A stretch of 31,368 bases of DNA from JAGTRI01 sp964580405. GTDB lineage: Archaea > Thermoproteota > Bathyarchaeia > Bathyarchaeales > DTEX01. Both the position numbers and the translations under genes were made by a program. Location of the stretch: NCBI GenBank assembly GCA_964580405.1, contig CAZOKM010000007.1, positions 1 through 31,368 of the forward strand. The letters are read 5' to 3'. This document shows positions 1 through 6,285 of the stretch, piece by piece. The notes under the pieces were generated by a model. It made no database searches. It was given only the letters and a program-made list of their open reading frames with translations, and had not been told where the DNA came from. Numbering within the stretch: the stretch's first letter is position 1; every line of letters begins with the position of its first letter.

Positions 1-1
1 G

Positions 2-91
2 ATAAAAGAAGGCGGCCACGACTCATATAGGCGGGGGACGACCCAGAAGATATGGTACGAGTTCTTCAAGAACCAAACAAGAACCCCCTAA
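2..91 (+). CDS. C-terminal tail of an unidentified protein (5' end outside window)
   Basis: An open frame runs from the window edge to a TAA at 89-91 and encodes 29 residues ending in KNQTRTP. The composition looks like coding sequence (charged and aromatic residues, no stops), while the other two forward frames close early or look unlikely. The fragment is too short to assign to a family. The next gene on this strand is tRNA-Tyr, which has its own TATA-like box, so the two need not be cotranscribed. It could also be chance open frame. Confidence 0.4.
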   Translation: MKEGGHDSYRRGTTQKIWYEFFKNQTRTP

Positions 92-149
92 GCCTCCAGA
101 ACCTTCGCGAACTATTAAGGACGAAGCTCGGGAACCCAATCAAACAAAT

Positions 150-166
150 AACGAAAAACATATATT
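150..166 (+). promoter_or_regulatory. Putative TATA/BRE promoter of tRNA-Tyr
   Basis: A purine-rich stretch (acgaaaaac) is followed by tatattgg, about 27-34 bases before the first base of the tRNA at 193. This is the expected geometry of an archaeal BRE-TATA promoter. Confidence 0.5.
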
Positions 167-230
167 GGTTCATCTAATTCTGAAAGGGGTGTCGGGCGGT
201 AGCTCAGCTTGGTAGAGCTTCCGGCTGTAG

Positions 231-275
231 GCGTCTACCCTCGGTAGATGCCACTCAGCTACCGAGCGCACAGAA
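231..275 (+). other. tRNA-Tyr intron 1, canonical position 37/38
   Basis: These 45 bases sit directly 3' of position 37 and before the 3' half of the anticodon stem. They contain an 8-bp perfect inverted repeat, ctcggtag (240-247) and ctaccgag (259-266), consistent with the intron hairpin of a bulge-helix-bulge substrate for the archaeal splicing endonuclease. Confidence 0.75.
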
Positions 276-291
276 ACCGGACCGTCGCAGG

Positions 292-321
292 AGAGCCGAA
301 GTAAGCCTCCGGCTCGGCGAA
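292..321 (+). other. tRNA-Tyr probable intron 2, near position 53/54
   Basis: These 30 bases separate the 5' T-stem strand gcagg (287-291) from a T-loop-like ttcaaa (322-327). They contain a 6-bp hairpin stem gagccg (293-298)/cggctc (310-315). The boundaries are inferred from cloverleaf fitting and may shift by a base or two. Confidence 0.55.
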
Positions 322-327
322 TTCAAA

Positions 328-359
328 ATAGGACGGCCAGAAACGGGCTCCTATGAAAG
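328..359 (+). other. tRNA-Tyr probable intron 3, within the T loop near 59/60
   Basis: These 32 bases separate ttcaaa from the t that completes a 7-nt T loop and the 3' T-stem strand cccgc (361-365). A hairpin atagga (328-333)/tcctat (349-354) with an inner gcc/ggc lies inside. The boundaries are inferred. Confidence 0.55.
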
Positions 360-380
360 TCCCGCCCGCCCGACCAAAAA

Positions 381-1013
381 TCATTCCGCTTTTGCTGGCT
401 CAACAGCTTCTCGTGTTTTCACGCCTTGCAGCCTGCCTATAGCTTTCACGAGCGGCGGCACAAGCAGAGCGAAGATGAAGGTGTTTGTGAACGTGTGGAT
501 TATGGGCGGGTAAGGCATGTAGATGGTCGGAATGAAGGTCCACATAATTGCTTCCCACACGGAGCTGTAGTACACCGAGTAAGCCAGATAGAAGCCCACG
601 CTCCCGAGCACGTCGTAAGCGAAGGTCAGTACGAACCCTAGAAGAGCCAGCTCCGCCACCTTCCTTCGACCCAGTTTTTCCGCGTTATACCTTTTTCCGA
701 GGAATCCGCCGACCAAGCCATAGAGTGCCCCAAGCCCAATCATAACCGCGAGGAGAATCGGGGGAGTTACGAAGAGGAAGGCGCCTGGGCTGGTAAGTGG
801 GTAGGGAATCAACGTAATAATCGCCACGGCAATGGCACCGTTCAAGGCTCCTACGACCCAGCCGAACATGATTCCGCTGACGAAAACGAGGACAGCTGTG
901 AACTCCACAACGTTGGGCATCGAAAACAGCGACGAAACCTTAACGTACCCGATGACGACGCACAGGGCGGAGAAGACTGAGATCAACGCCACGTCTTTCG
1001 CTTTCAATCGCAT
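381..1013 (-). CDS. ECF transporter S component (substrate unknown)
   Basis: This 210-residue, very hydrophobic protein has about six predicted membrane helices (roughly residues 8-28, 36-56, 57-75, 80-105, 120-148 and 175-195) and a short charged loop GKRYNAEKLGRRK between the fourth and fifth. This is the layout of the S (substrate-capture) subunit of energy-coupling-factor transporters, which work with an ECF ATPase pair and EcfT in the cytoplasmic membrane. Length and N-terminal pattern (MRLKAKDVALISVFSALC) fit the family. No EcfA or EcfT gene is nearby, so the energizing module is probably shared and encoded elsewhere. The vitamin or metal substrate cannot be told from sequence alone. 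The ATG at 1013 is chosen because a TATA-like box lies about 26 bases upstream, implying a leaderless transcript. The TGA stop is 4 bases from the end of convergent tRNA-Tyr. Confidence 0.75.
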   Translation of the reverse strand: MRLKAKDVALISVFSALCVVIGYVKVSSLFSMPNVVEFTAVLVFVSGIMFGWVVGALNGAIAVAIITLIPYPLTSPGAFLFVTPPILLAVMIGLGALYGLVGGFLGKRYNAEKLGRRKVAELALLGFVLTFAYDVLGSVGFYLAYSVYYSSVWEAIMWTFIPTIYMPYPPIIHTFTNTFIFALLVPPLVKAIGRLQGVKTREAVEPAKAE

Positions 1014-1033
1014 GATTGGATGGATAATCCAAC

Positions 1034-1044
1034 CAATATTTATG
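1034..1044 (-). promoter_or_regulatory. TATA-like box for the ECF S-component gene
   Basis: On the minus strand the sequence reads cataaatattg, centred about 26 bases upstream of the ATG at 1013. This spacing predicts a leaderless mRNA. Confidence 0.45.
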
Positions 1045-1091
1045 TTTTGTCATCCAAAAAATTGAACAACATGAAATAGAGGGTCGTGAAA

Positions 1092-1101
1092 GGTTTTTAT
1101 T
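1092..1101 (+). promoter_or_regulatory. TATA-like box before the coiled-coil gene
   Basis: A T-rich tttttatt lies about 25 bases before the ATG at 1119. It predicts transcription starting close to that ATG, upstream of the in-frame amber codon discussed in the findings. Confidence 0.35.
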
Positions 1102-1193
1102 TCCGCCCTAACATTTGAATGGTCTAGCGAGAGGGACCGGAAATCGAAGCTCCTGAGCTGACGGTTGAGCGGCTGAACAGCGAACTCGACGCA

Positions 1194-2003
1194 TTGAAGG
1201 CTGAGAGGGACAGCCTCAACGGCGAGGCTCGAGATTGGGCTGAGAAGCGCGATAATCTTCACGAGGAAATGCAGAAGCTAAGATTGGATGCCAGGGGCTT
1301 CAGAGATAAACGTGACGAGCTGAACGCCGAAATCCAGTTACAAAAAAACGTGAAGGAGGAGCGGAGGGAGAAGAGGGCGGAGGCCATTGAGCAGCTGAAG
1401 AGCCAGAGGCAGAAAATTCAGGCTGCGCCAGCATCGAAGACAGGGCGGAGCTCGAGGTCGCTGGAGGCCGAGATTGCCGAGATCGACTGGGAGATTCAGA
1501 CTGAGCCGCATTCCATGGACGAGGAAAAGAGGCTCGTTGAACAGGTGAGGGCTCTGGAGGTTCAGCTGCAAGCCCACAGGAAGGTAGATAGGGCGAGGGG
1601 CAAAATCTCCGGTTTAGGCACTGAGGCGCAGACGCTGAAGGAGGATATCAAGACCGACAGCGACAAGATACGCGAGCTGGCGGAGCAGAGCCAGAGGTTC
1701 CACGGGAAAATGGTCGGGTGCCTAGAAAAAATTAAGGCGCTGAAGACAGAGGCCGACGAGAATCACAAAAAATACGTGGAAGCCAGAGAGAAGGCGAAGG
1801 GATGCCACGCCAAGTTCGTGGAAAAACTTGAGCAGATCAAGACTCTCCGCGCTGCAGTCCGGAGGAAGGAAGAGGACGAGAAGGCTAAGCAGGAGGCGGA
1901 CCTCAAGAGGAAGGTCGAGGACGAAGCCCTCAGCAAGCTGAAGCAGGGCAAGAAGCTGAGCTTCGACGAGTTCAAGATTCTAGCTGAGCAAGGAAAAATC
2001 TGA
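1194..2003 (+). CDS. Archaeal coiled-coil protein (often annotated phosphoserine-phosphatase-like)
   Basis: This 269-residue protein is almost entirely charged heptad-like coiled coil (E/K/R-rich with regularly spaced L, residues 1-235) and ends in a short non-coil segment, SFDEFKILAEQGKI. It resembles a conserved archaeal coiled-coil family. Some members carry a phosphoserine phosphatase annotation, but no HAD motif (DxDxT) is present, so I do not infer phosphatase activity. The TTG at 1194 is only the first usable start by rule. The same frame upstream (1128-1193) continues heptad-type sequence (LTVERLNSELDA) back to a TAG at 1125, and an in-frame ATG at 1119 lies just before that TAG. The true N terminus is therefore probably longer: a non-standard start, an assembly error or a read-through amber. 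It stands alone on this strand. Confidence 0.7.
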   Translation: MKAERDSLNGEARDWAEKRDNLHEEMQKLRLDARGFRDKRDELNAEIQLQKNVKEERREKRAEAIEQLKSQRQKIQAAPASKTGRSSRSLEAEIAEIDWEIQTEPHSMDEEKRLVEQVRALEVQLQAHRKVDRARGKISGLGTEAQTLKEDIKTDSDKIRELAEQSQRFHGKMVGCLEKIKALKTEADENHKKYVEAREKAKGCHAKFVEKLEQIKTLRAAVRRKEEDEKAKQEADLKRKVEDEALSKLKQGKKLSFDEFKILAEQGKI

Positions 2004-2128
2004 GCCTTTATCTACTTTTCAAAGGGCAAATTTCGCCGCGGTCTGGCGTCCGATGGATATATGAGTCTATAACATTTATTGGGAAGGACCCTCATAGTCT
2101 ATGTTCTAGCCCATGTGGGAAAGGTTCA

Positions 2129-3349
2129 ATGGCGAAACCCGAAGAGCCCAAGTCCGAGCGTCTCCTTATTCTGTGCGTTGACCGAGACAACGACCTAGGC
2201 AAAAAGACCCACATCGCGACCCCGATCGTTGGCAAAAAAGACAACGAGGACTCGGCCCTGAAGCTGATCCTCGCGGACCCCGAGGAGGCGGACGCCAACG
2301 CAATGTTCGAGGCGATAAGGGTCTACGACAGCCTCCAGCAGGACCGAACCACGAACGACATCTACGAAATCGCTACCATAGCGGGCTCCGAGCTGGGAGG
2401 AGTCTCAGCGGACCGGAAGCTCGTCTCAGAGCTAACTGACGTACTAAAGAGGTTCCAGGCTGACGGGCTGATTCTGGTCACCGACGGGTTCTCGGACGAG
2501 GACATCATGCCCCTTGTCCAGTCGAGGGTTCCCGTCTCTTCCGTGCGGCGGGTTGTCGTGAAGCACAGCGAGTCGATTGAGGAGACGGCAGCGGTCTTCT
2601 TGAGGTACTGGAAGATGATTATGGAGGACCCGCGGTACTCGAGGCTTGTGCTTGGGCTGCCCGGCGTGTTGCTCATCGCGGCGGGTATACTCGTCTATCT
2701 AGGCACAATCATCCAGTTCAACATTTACACGTGGACGGCTATAGTGGGGTTCATCATCTTTGGCAGCTACCTCCTCAGCAAGGGGTACGGTCTCGACCAC
2801 AAAATCTCGATGATGTTCGCCCGCCCGTATCACTACACGATTTCGGGGCTTCTGACGAACTTCTCGTTGATCACGGGGTTCCTGTTAGCTGGCGTGGGCT
2901 TCTATCTGGCTTGGACTTACGTCAGCGAAACCTTCGGCTTAAGGTTCGAGTTCCCCGTTGACCTCGGCAGGCTGTTGGACCTTATGCCACAGATAATCGG
3001 CTGGATGATCGCGAAGTCCGTGACCCTGGTCGTAATCGGGGTCTGCGTGACTTTCATAGGCAGGTCGGTCGGGTACGTTCTGGACCGCGACTCGAGGTTC
3101 TGGCGGACCTCGGCTCTCGTGATCATTGCCGCTTGGTTCTGGACGATTCTCACTGAGCTTTCTTTGGTCGTCTTGAATCCTGCCCGACCCACTGACGCGC
3201 TTGTCGCCTCGACCATCGTGGGCATAGCCGTCATCGTCGCCTCGGGGCTTGGCACCCACTTCCTCAGCAGAAGATTCCAGAACGTCCTCAAGGACAAAGC
3301 TGAGGAACAGAAAGAGCCCAGCGAAGAACAGGACGAAGGCAAGCCATAA
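2129..3349 (+). CDS. DUF373 family membrane protein
   Basis: This 406-residue protein has a cytosolic N-terminal domain (about 1-175) and then about six membrane helices from residue 176 to about 375, with a charged, Glu-rich C-terminal tail. The N terminus RLLILCVDRDNDLGKK followed by ATPIVGKKDN is the hallmark of DUF373, a family conserved across archaea with no established function. A GGVSADRKL motif is also present. The start is the ATG at 2129, preceded by purine-rich gggaaagg about 6 bases upstream. The stop is TAA. It appears to be monocistronic: the coiled-coil gene ends 125 bases upstream and the next gene is convergent. Confidence 0.85.
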   Translation: MAKPEEPKSERLLILCVDRDNDLGKKTHIATPIVGKKDNEDSALKLILADPEEADANAMFEAIRVYDSLQQDRTTNDIYEIATIAGSELGGVSADRKLVSELTDVLKRFQADGLILVTDGFSDEDIMPLVQSRVPVSSVRRVVVKHSESIEETAAVFLRYWKMIMEDPRYSRLVLGLPGVLLIAAGILVYLGTIIQFNIYTWTAIVGFIIFGSYLLSKGYGLDHKISMMFARPYHYTISGLLTNFSLITGFLLAGVGFYLAWTYVSETFGLRFEFPVDLGRLLDLMPQIIGWMIAKSVTLVVIGVCVTFIGRSVGYVLDRDSRFWRTSALVIIAAWFWTILTELSLVVLNPARPTDALVASTIVGIAVIVASGLGTHFLSRRFQNVLKDKAEEQKEPSEEQDEGKP

Positions 3350-3392
3350 CCATTATTTTCTTGGGACCTGTCTGATTTGGCCAACATTAGAA

Positions 3393-3399
3393 TTTTTTT
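3393..3399 (+). terminator. Poly-T tract, possible terminator of the DUF373 gene
   Basis: Seven consecutive T bases lie about 45 bases after the DUF373 stop, in the gap between convergent genes. Archaeal RNA polymerase terminates on T-runs without requiring a hairpin. Confidence 0.35.
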
Positions 3400-3454
3400 A
3401 TTTGAACAACAAGGGCCTAAGCTGATTTGACCAGCCAGTTTATCTTCTAGAAGG

Positions 3455-4417
3455 TTAATGCAGCCAGTAGGGCTTCTTTATCGTTTCGAACGCGCGTATA
3501 GCTGCGACGATTCCCTCGGCGCAGGCTGTTGCTAGGAGCCTAACCTCTCCAGTGATGTCGCCTGCCGCGAACACGCCTTTAACGTTCGTCTGAAGGTTTT
3601 TATCGACCTTCAGCGAGCCGTCCCTCCGCAGTTCGAAGCCGTTTCTTTCGAGGAACAGCTTGACTGGCTCGAAGCCTATCGACACGAAGAGCTCATCTGT
3701 TTCGATGGTTCTCTTCTCCTGCGTCTCAAGGTTGACTGTTTCGATTTTTGTTATTGCTCCGGATTTATCCTTGGAAACGCCGGAAATTTGTATGCTGTAA
3801 AAAATTTTTATTCCCAGGTTCTCAGCGGTTTTAACGGTGTTTTCTTTTGCCTTCGCGTACCTGTCCTTCACTAGGATGGTAATTTTTTCTGTGAAATCCC
3901 TAAGCTGGACGGCAGTGTCAAAAGCGTGGTCTCCCCCTCCGACGATGACCGTCCGCTTTTTCCTGAACATTTCTGGGTTTTTGACGGCGTAGTGGACGTT
4001 GGGGCTGGTTGTTTCCTTCAGGATTTCCAGCTTCCTCGGGAGGTTGAATATTCCCGTGCACATGATGACCCTTCTTGCTTGGTAGGTGTCCTGCGTGGTC
4101 TTCACGTTCAGCACGCTGCCCTTGATTTTCTCGATTCTCAGCACCTCTTCGCCGCACTTGACCTCTGCGCCCGCGTTCTTTGCCTGCATGAATAGCATTC
4201 TGCTCAATTCCTTCCCTAGGATGCCGACGGGGAAGCCTGGGTGGTCCCTGATGATTTTGTCGGGGTACAAGAGGACGGGTAAGCCGCCCGGGAAATCGTG
4301 CTTTTCGATGACGAGGCTCTTCAAGCCTCTGAGTGAAGTATTTGCGGCGGCGGTTAAGCCAGCGGGTCCTGCGCCAATCACAATTACGTCATACATGCTT
4401 TGTACCTTCGTCGGCAT
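3455..4417 (-). CDS. Thioredoxin-reductase-like FAD/NAD(P) oxidoreductase lacking the CxxC
   Basis: This 320-residue two-dinucleotide-domain flavoprotein has an N-terminal FAD motif VIVIGAGPAGLTAAA (about residues 11-25), a second Rossmann motif VIVGGGDHAFDTA, and a C-terminal FAD motif VFAAGDITGEVR. The overall order is that of thioredoxin reductase. The redox CxxC that normally sits next to the NADPH motif is absent (GGGDHAFDTA instead), which fits TrxR-like ferredoxin-NADP reductases or other electron-transfer members rather than a true thioredoxin reductase. The frame is open upstream to 4564, but the ATG at 4417 is preferred: homologous sequence begins just after it and a TATA-like box lies about 25 bases upstream. 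It is divergent from uppS, with which it shares a 151-base promoter region. Confidence 0.8.
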   Translation of the reverse strand: MPTKVQSMYDVIVIGAGPAGLTAAANTSLRGLKSLVIEKHDFPGGLPVLLYPDKIIRDHPGFPVGILGKELSRMLFMQAKNAGAEVKCGEEVLRIEKIKGSVLNVKTTQDTYQARRVIMCTGIFNLPRKLEILKETTSPNVHYAVKNPEMFRKKRTVIVGGGDHAFDTAVQLRDFTEKITILVKDRYAKAKENTVKTAENLGIKIFYSIQISGVSKDKSGAITKIETVNLETQEKRTIETDELFVSIGFEPVKLFLERNGFELRRDGSLKVDKNLQTNVKGVFAAGDITGEVRLLATACAEGIVAAIRAFETIKKPYWLH

Positions 4418-4432
4418 TGAAGACCTTCCTAG

Positions 4433-4445
4433 TTGGTTAAATGCG
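4433..4445 (-). promoter_or_regulatory. TATA-like box for the TrxR-like gene
   Basis: The minus strand reads cgcatttaaccaa, centred 20-25 bases upstream of the ATG at 4417. Confidence 0.35.
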
Positions 4446-4492
4446 TTTTGTGAGTATTGCGTTATTTTTTCACAAGGTTTTAATGGAAGCTT

Positions 4493-4505
4493 CATAATAT
4501 ATGCC
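4493..4505 (+). promoter_or_regulatory. TATA-like box upstream of uppS
   Basis: The sequence cataatatatgcc lies in the divergent promoter region about 70 bases before the TTG start of uppS. A second AT-rich candidate (gtttatttc) lies about 35 bases before the same start, so which one is used is unclear. Confidence 0.35.
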
Positions 4506-4568
4506 ACAAGTCTGAGGCAATCGTTCCGTTTATTTCGCATTGAGGACTCAAACGGGAGAACCATCGTA

Positions 4569-5351
4569 TTGCTTAAAAGTCTGTTGTCGACTCTGGGCGT
4601 CTACCGAATTTACGAGAAGTGGCTCTTCGACCAAATCAAGAGCCAGCCGAAGCCCGAGCACATAGCCATCATATTGGACGGGAACCGGAGGTGGGCGCAG
4701 GACCACTCCATGGACCCCAATGTGGGTCACTATTACGGGGCGGACAAGACCGAAAAGGTGTTAAGGTGGTGCCTGGACCTCGGCGTCAAGACGATAACTT
4801 TCTACGCCTTCTCCACGGAAAACTTCTCGCGGTCGCCTGAAGAGGTCGAGGAGCTCATGAGCCTTTTCGAGGGGAAGCTCCAAGAGATTCTGGAGGACGA
4901 GGACATCCGCAAGTACAAGGTACGCGTGAAGGCCATCGGAAGAATCAACCAGCTGCCCGAGAACCTGCAGGAGATGATTACGAAGGTTGAAGAATCTACC
5001 AAGAACTACGACCAACACTTCCTGAACCTAGCCATAGCCTACGGCGGGAGGGCAGAAATCGTGGACGCCGCGAAGGACATTGCCCAGCACATCGTCGACG
5101 GCACCCTGTCGCCTGACGAGATAGACGAGGCGGTCTTCGAGAAGCACCTGTACACGTCATATTTACCTAAGCAGGAGCCCGACCTCGTTATCAGGACTTC
5201 CGGCGAGGAGAGGCTCAGCGGGTTCCTCCTATACCAGTCGGCGTACAGCGAGCTGTTCTTCCTTGACGTCTACTGGCCTGAGTTTAGGCTCATCGACATC
5301 CTTAGAGCCATCAGAACCTTCCAGAAACGTAAACGGCGGTTCGGGCAGTAG
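4569..5351 (+). CDS. uppS: Undecaprenyl-diphosphate-synthase-type cis-prenyltransferase
   Basis: This 260-residue cis-prenyltransferase adds isopentenyl diphosphate units to make the long cis-polyprenyl (dolichol-type) carrier used for archaeal glycan assembly. Family motifs are clear: HIAIILDGNRRWA with the catalytic Asp at about residue 37, ITFYAFSTENFSR (about 76-88), and C-terminal DLVIRTSGEERLSGFLLYQ followed by ELFF. The open frame extends back to 4086 through the antisense of the neighbouring flavoprotein, but conserved sequence begins at LKSLLSTLGVYRIYEKW. The TTG at 4569 is therefore chosen. It ends in TAG, 4 bases from the stop of the convergent Nif3-like gene. Confidence 0.92.
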   Translation: MLKSLLSTLGVYRIYEKWLFDQIKSQPKPEHIAIILDGNRRWAQDHSMDPNVGHYYGADKTEKVLRWCLDLGVKTITFYAFSTENFSRSPEEVEELMSLFEGKLQEILEDEDIRKYKVRVKAIGRINQLPENLQEMITKVEESTKNYDQHFLNLAIAYGGRAEIVDAAKDIAQHIVDGTLSPDEIDEAVFEKHLYTSYLPKQEPDLVIRTSGEERLSGFLLYQSAYSELFFLDVYWPEFRLIDILRAIRTFQKRKRRFGQ

Positions 5352-5355
5352 CCCC

Positions 5356-6198
5356 TCATTTGATGGTCCTGTAGAGGCAGCCAGTCGGCACGTGCACTAC
5401 GGGAACCTCGGGGAACTGCCTCTGAATGTACTTCGCGAGCGTCCTCATTCCGGGCTCCTCCGCCGTGGCGTGGTTGACTATGATGATTGGTATTCCTGAG
5501 TCGCGGGACCACTGCCCCGACTCCCAAATTTCTGTTCCGTCGTCGGTTAATATCAATACGTCGGCTCCCAGACTGAGCATCTCGCGGTAGCTCGTGATGG
5601 CGCCCGTGCCGACGGCTACCTTCGAAATCTGCCTATCCTTGTCGCCGACCACGTGGACAACGTCCTGCCCCAAGAGCTTTACCCTTTCCAGAATTCTACG
5701 AGCCAACTCGTCGACCGTGGTGGCTCCGACGTCGTGGACTTCGTAGAACATCTTCGACGCCGCGGGCTCCCCCTCGAAGCCCAGCCACTTCGCCCACGCC
5801 CCGTGAATCCCGACCTCGGGGAAGTCATCCCACACGTCGTGGCACCTGTAAACCGTCATCCCCGCCCTTTCGAGCCACTCGGTCTTCCTCGTCCAAGCGT
5901 CGCTCTTCTCAATAGTTCTTCCTCTTTGGCGTTTCAGGTGGTCGTCGACGAACGGGGTGCCGCCCACAATCCTGCCTCCGCCGTCAACCTTCACGGCGAA
6001 GAGGGGCTCGTGCGTGACGAACAGGTTGCACTTGGCGGTCAACGCCTTTTCGAGGTTCGCGAACGTCGGCATCCACGAGACCGCTATACCCGAGACTTCG
6101 GAGTCCTCGTCGCCGAACAGAAACTGGTCAACCGTGTTCCCCCAGTCCACCCATTTACCGATACTCTGCATGTGATCGTGCAGTTCCCAAGCCCTCAT
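5356..6198 (-). CDS. Nif3-like dinuclear metal-centre protein
   Basis: This 280-residue protein of the NIF3/YbgI/DUF34 family forms a toroidal hexamer with a two-metal site. The biochemical role is unsettled; GTP cyclohydrolase-like and metal-related functions have been proposed. Family signatures visible are LFVTHEPLF (His about 63), VYRCHDVWDDFPE (His about 117) and IIIVNHATAEEPGM near the C terminus, which carry the metal ligands. The frame is open to a TTG at 6264, but the ATG at 6198 is preferred because a purine-rich aaggaagg lies about 10-17 bases upstream and MRAWELHDHM is where conserved sequence begins. It is convergent with uppS and sits downstream of ychF on the same strand with an 87-base gap. 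Confidence 0.85.
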   Translation of the reverse strand: MRAWELHDHMQSIGKWVDWGNTVDQFLFGDEDSEVSGIAVSWMPTFANLEKALTAKCNLFVTHEPLFAVKVDGGGRIVGGTPFVDDHLKRQRGRTIEKSDAWTRKTEWLERAGMTVYRCHDVWDDFPEVGIHGAWAKWLGFEGEPAASKMFYEVHDVGATTVDELARRILERVKLLGQDVVHVVGDKDRQISKVAVGTGAITSYREMLSLGADVLILTDDGTEIWESGQWSRDSGIPIIIVNHATAEEPGMRTLAKYIQRQFPEVPVVHVPTGCLYRTIK

Positions 6199-6285
6199 AC
6201 AGCCTTCGCCTTCCTTGTCGACAGTGTTTATGCGCACTAAGGTAAAAATGGTTTCTACGGGCAAACTTGAATTGACGTATTTTTC

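Larger units (their letters stand above)
193..376 (+). tRNA. tRNA-Tyr (GTA), interrupted by three probable introns, CCA encoded
   Basis: The acceptor stem cgggcgg (193-199) pairs perfectly with ccgcccg (366-372). It is followed by discriminator A373 and an encoded CCA at 374-376. The D stem is gctc/gagc (202-205/215-218). The anticodon stem tccgg (220-224) pairs with ccgga (277-281), and the anticodon GTA lies at 227-229. A C1-G72 pair is the known archaeal tRNA-Tyr identity feature. The gene spans 184 bases. A normal cloverleaf is recovered only if 231-275, 292-321 and 328-359 are removed, which leaves 77 nt including CCA with T loop TTCAAAT. One A-C mismatch remains in the T stem (gcagg/cccgc), so the T-arm junctions are less certain than the anticodon intron. 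The CCA end lies 4 bases from the stop codon of the convergent ECF gene. Confidence 0.8.

Noticed and set aside
1128..1196. Pyrrolysine use across the window as explanation for the TAG in the coiled-coil gene.
   Set aside because: uppS, ychF, the DUF72 gene, the unknown 450-residue gene, the isomerase, the creatininase-family gene and the second URO-D-fold gene all end naturally with TAG, so general amber recoding is unlikely; kept only as a local possibility.
4086..4568. N-terminal extension of the UppS frame back to 4086.
   Set aside because: It runs antisense through the conserved part of the TrxR-like gene and shows no cis-prenyltransferase sequence; the promoter region lies between 4418 and 4568.
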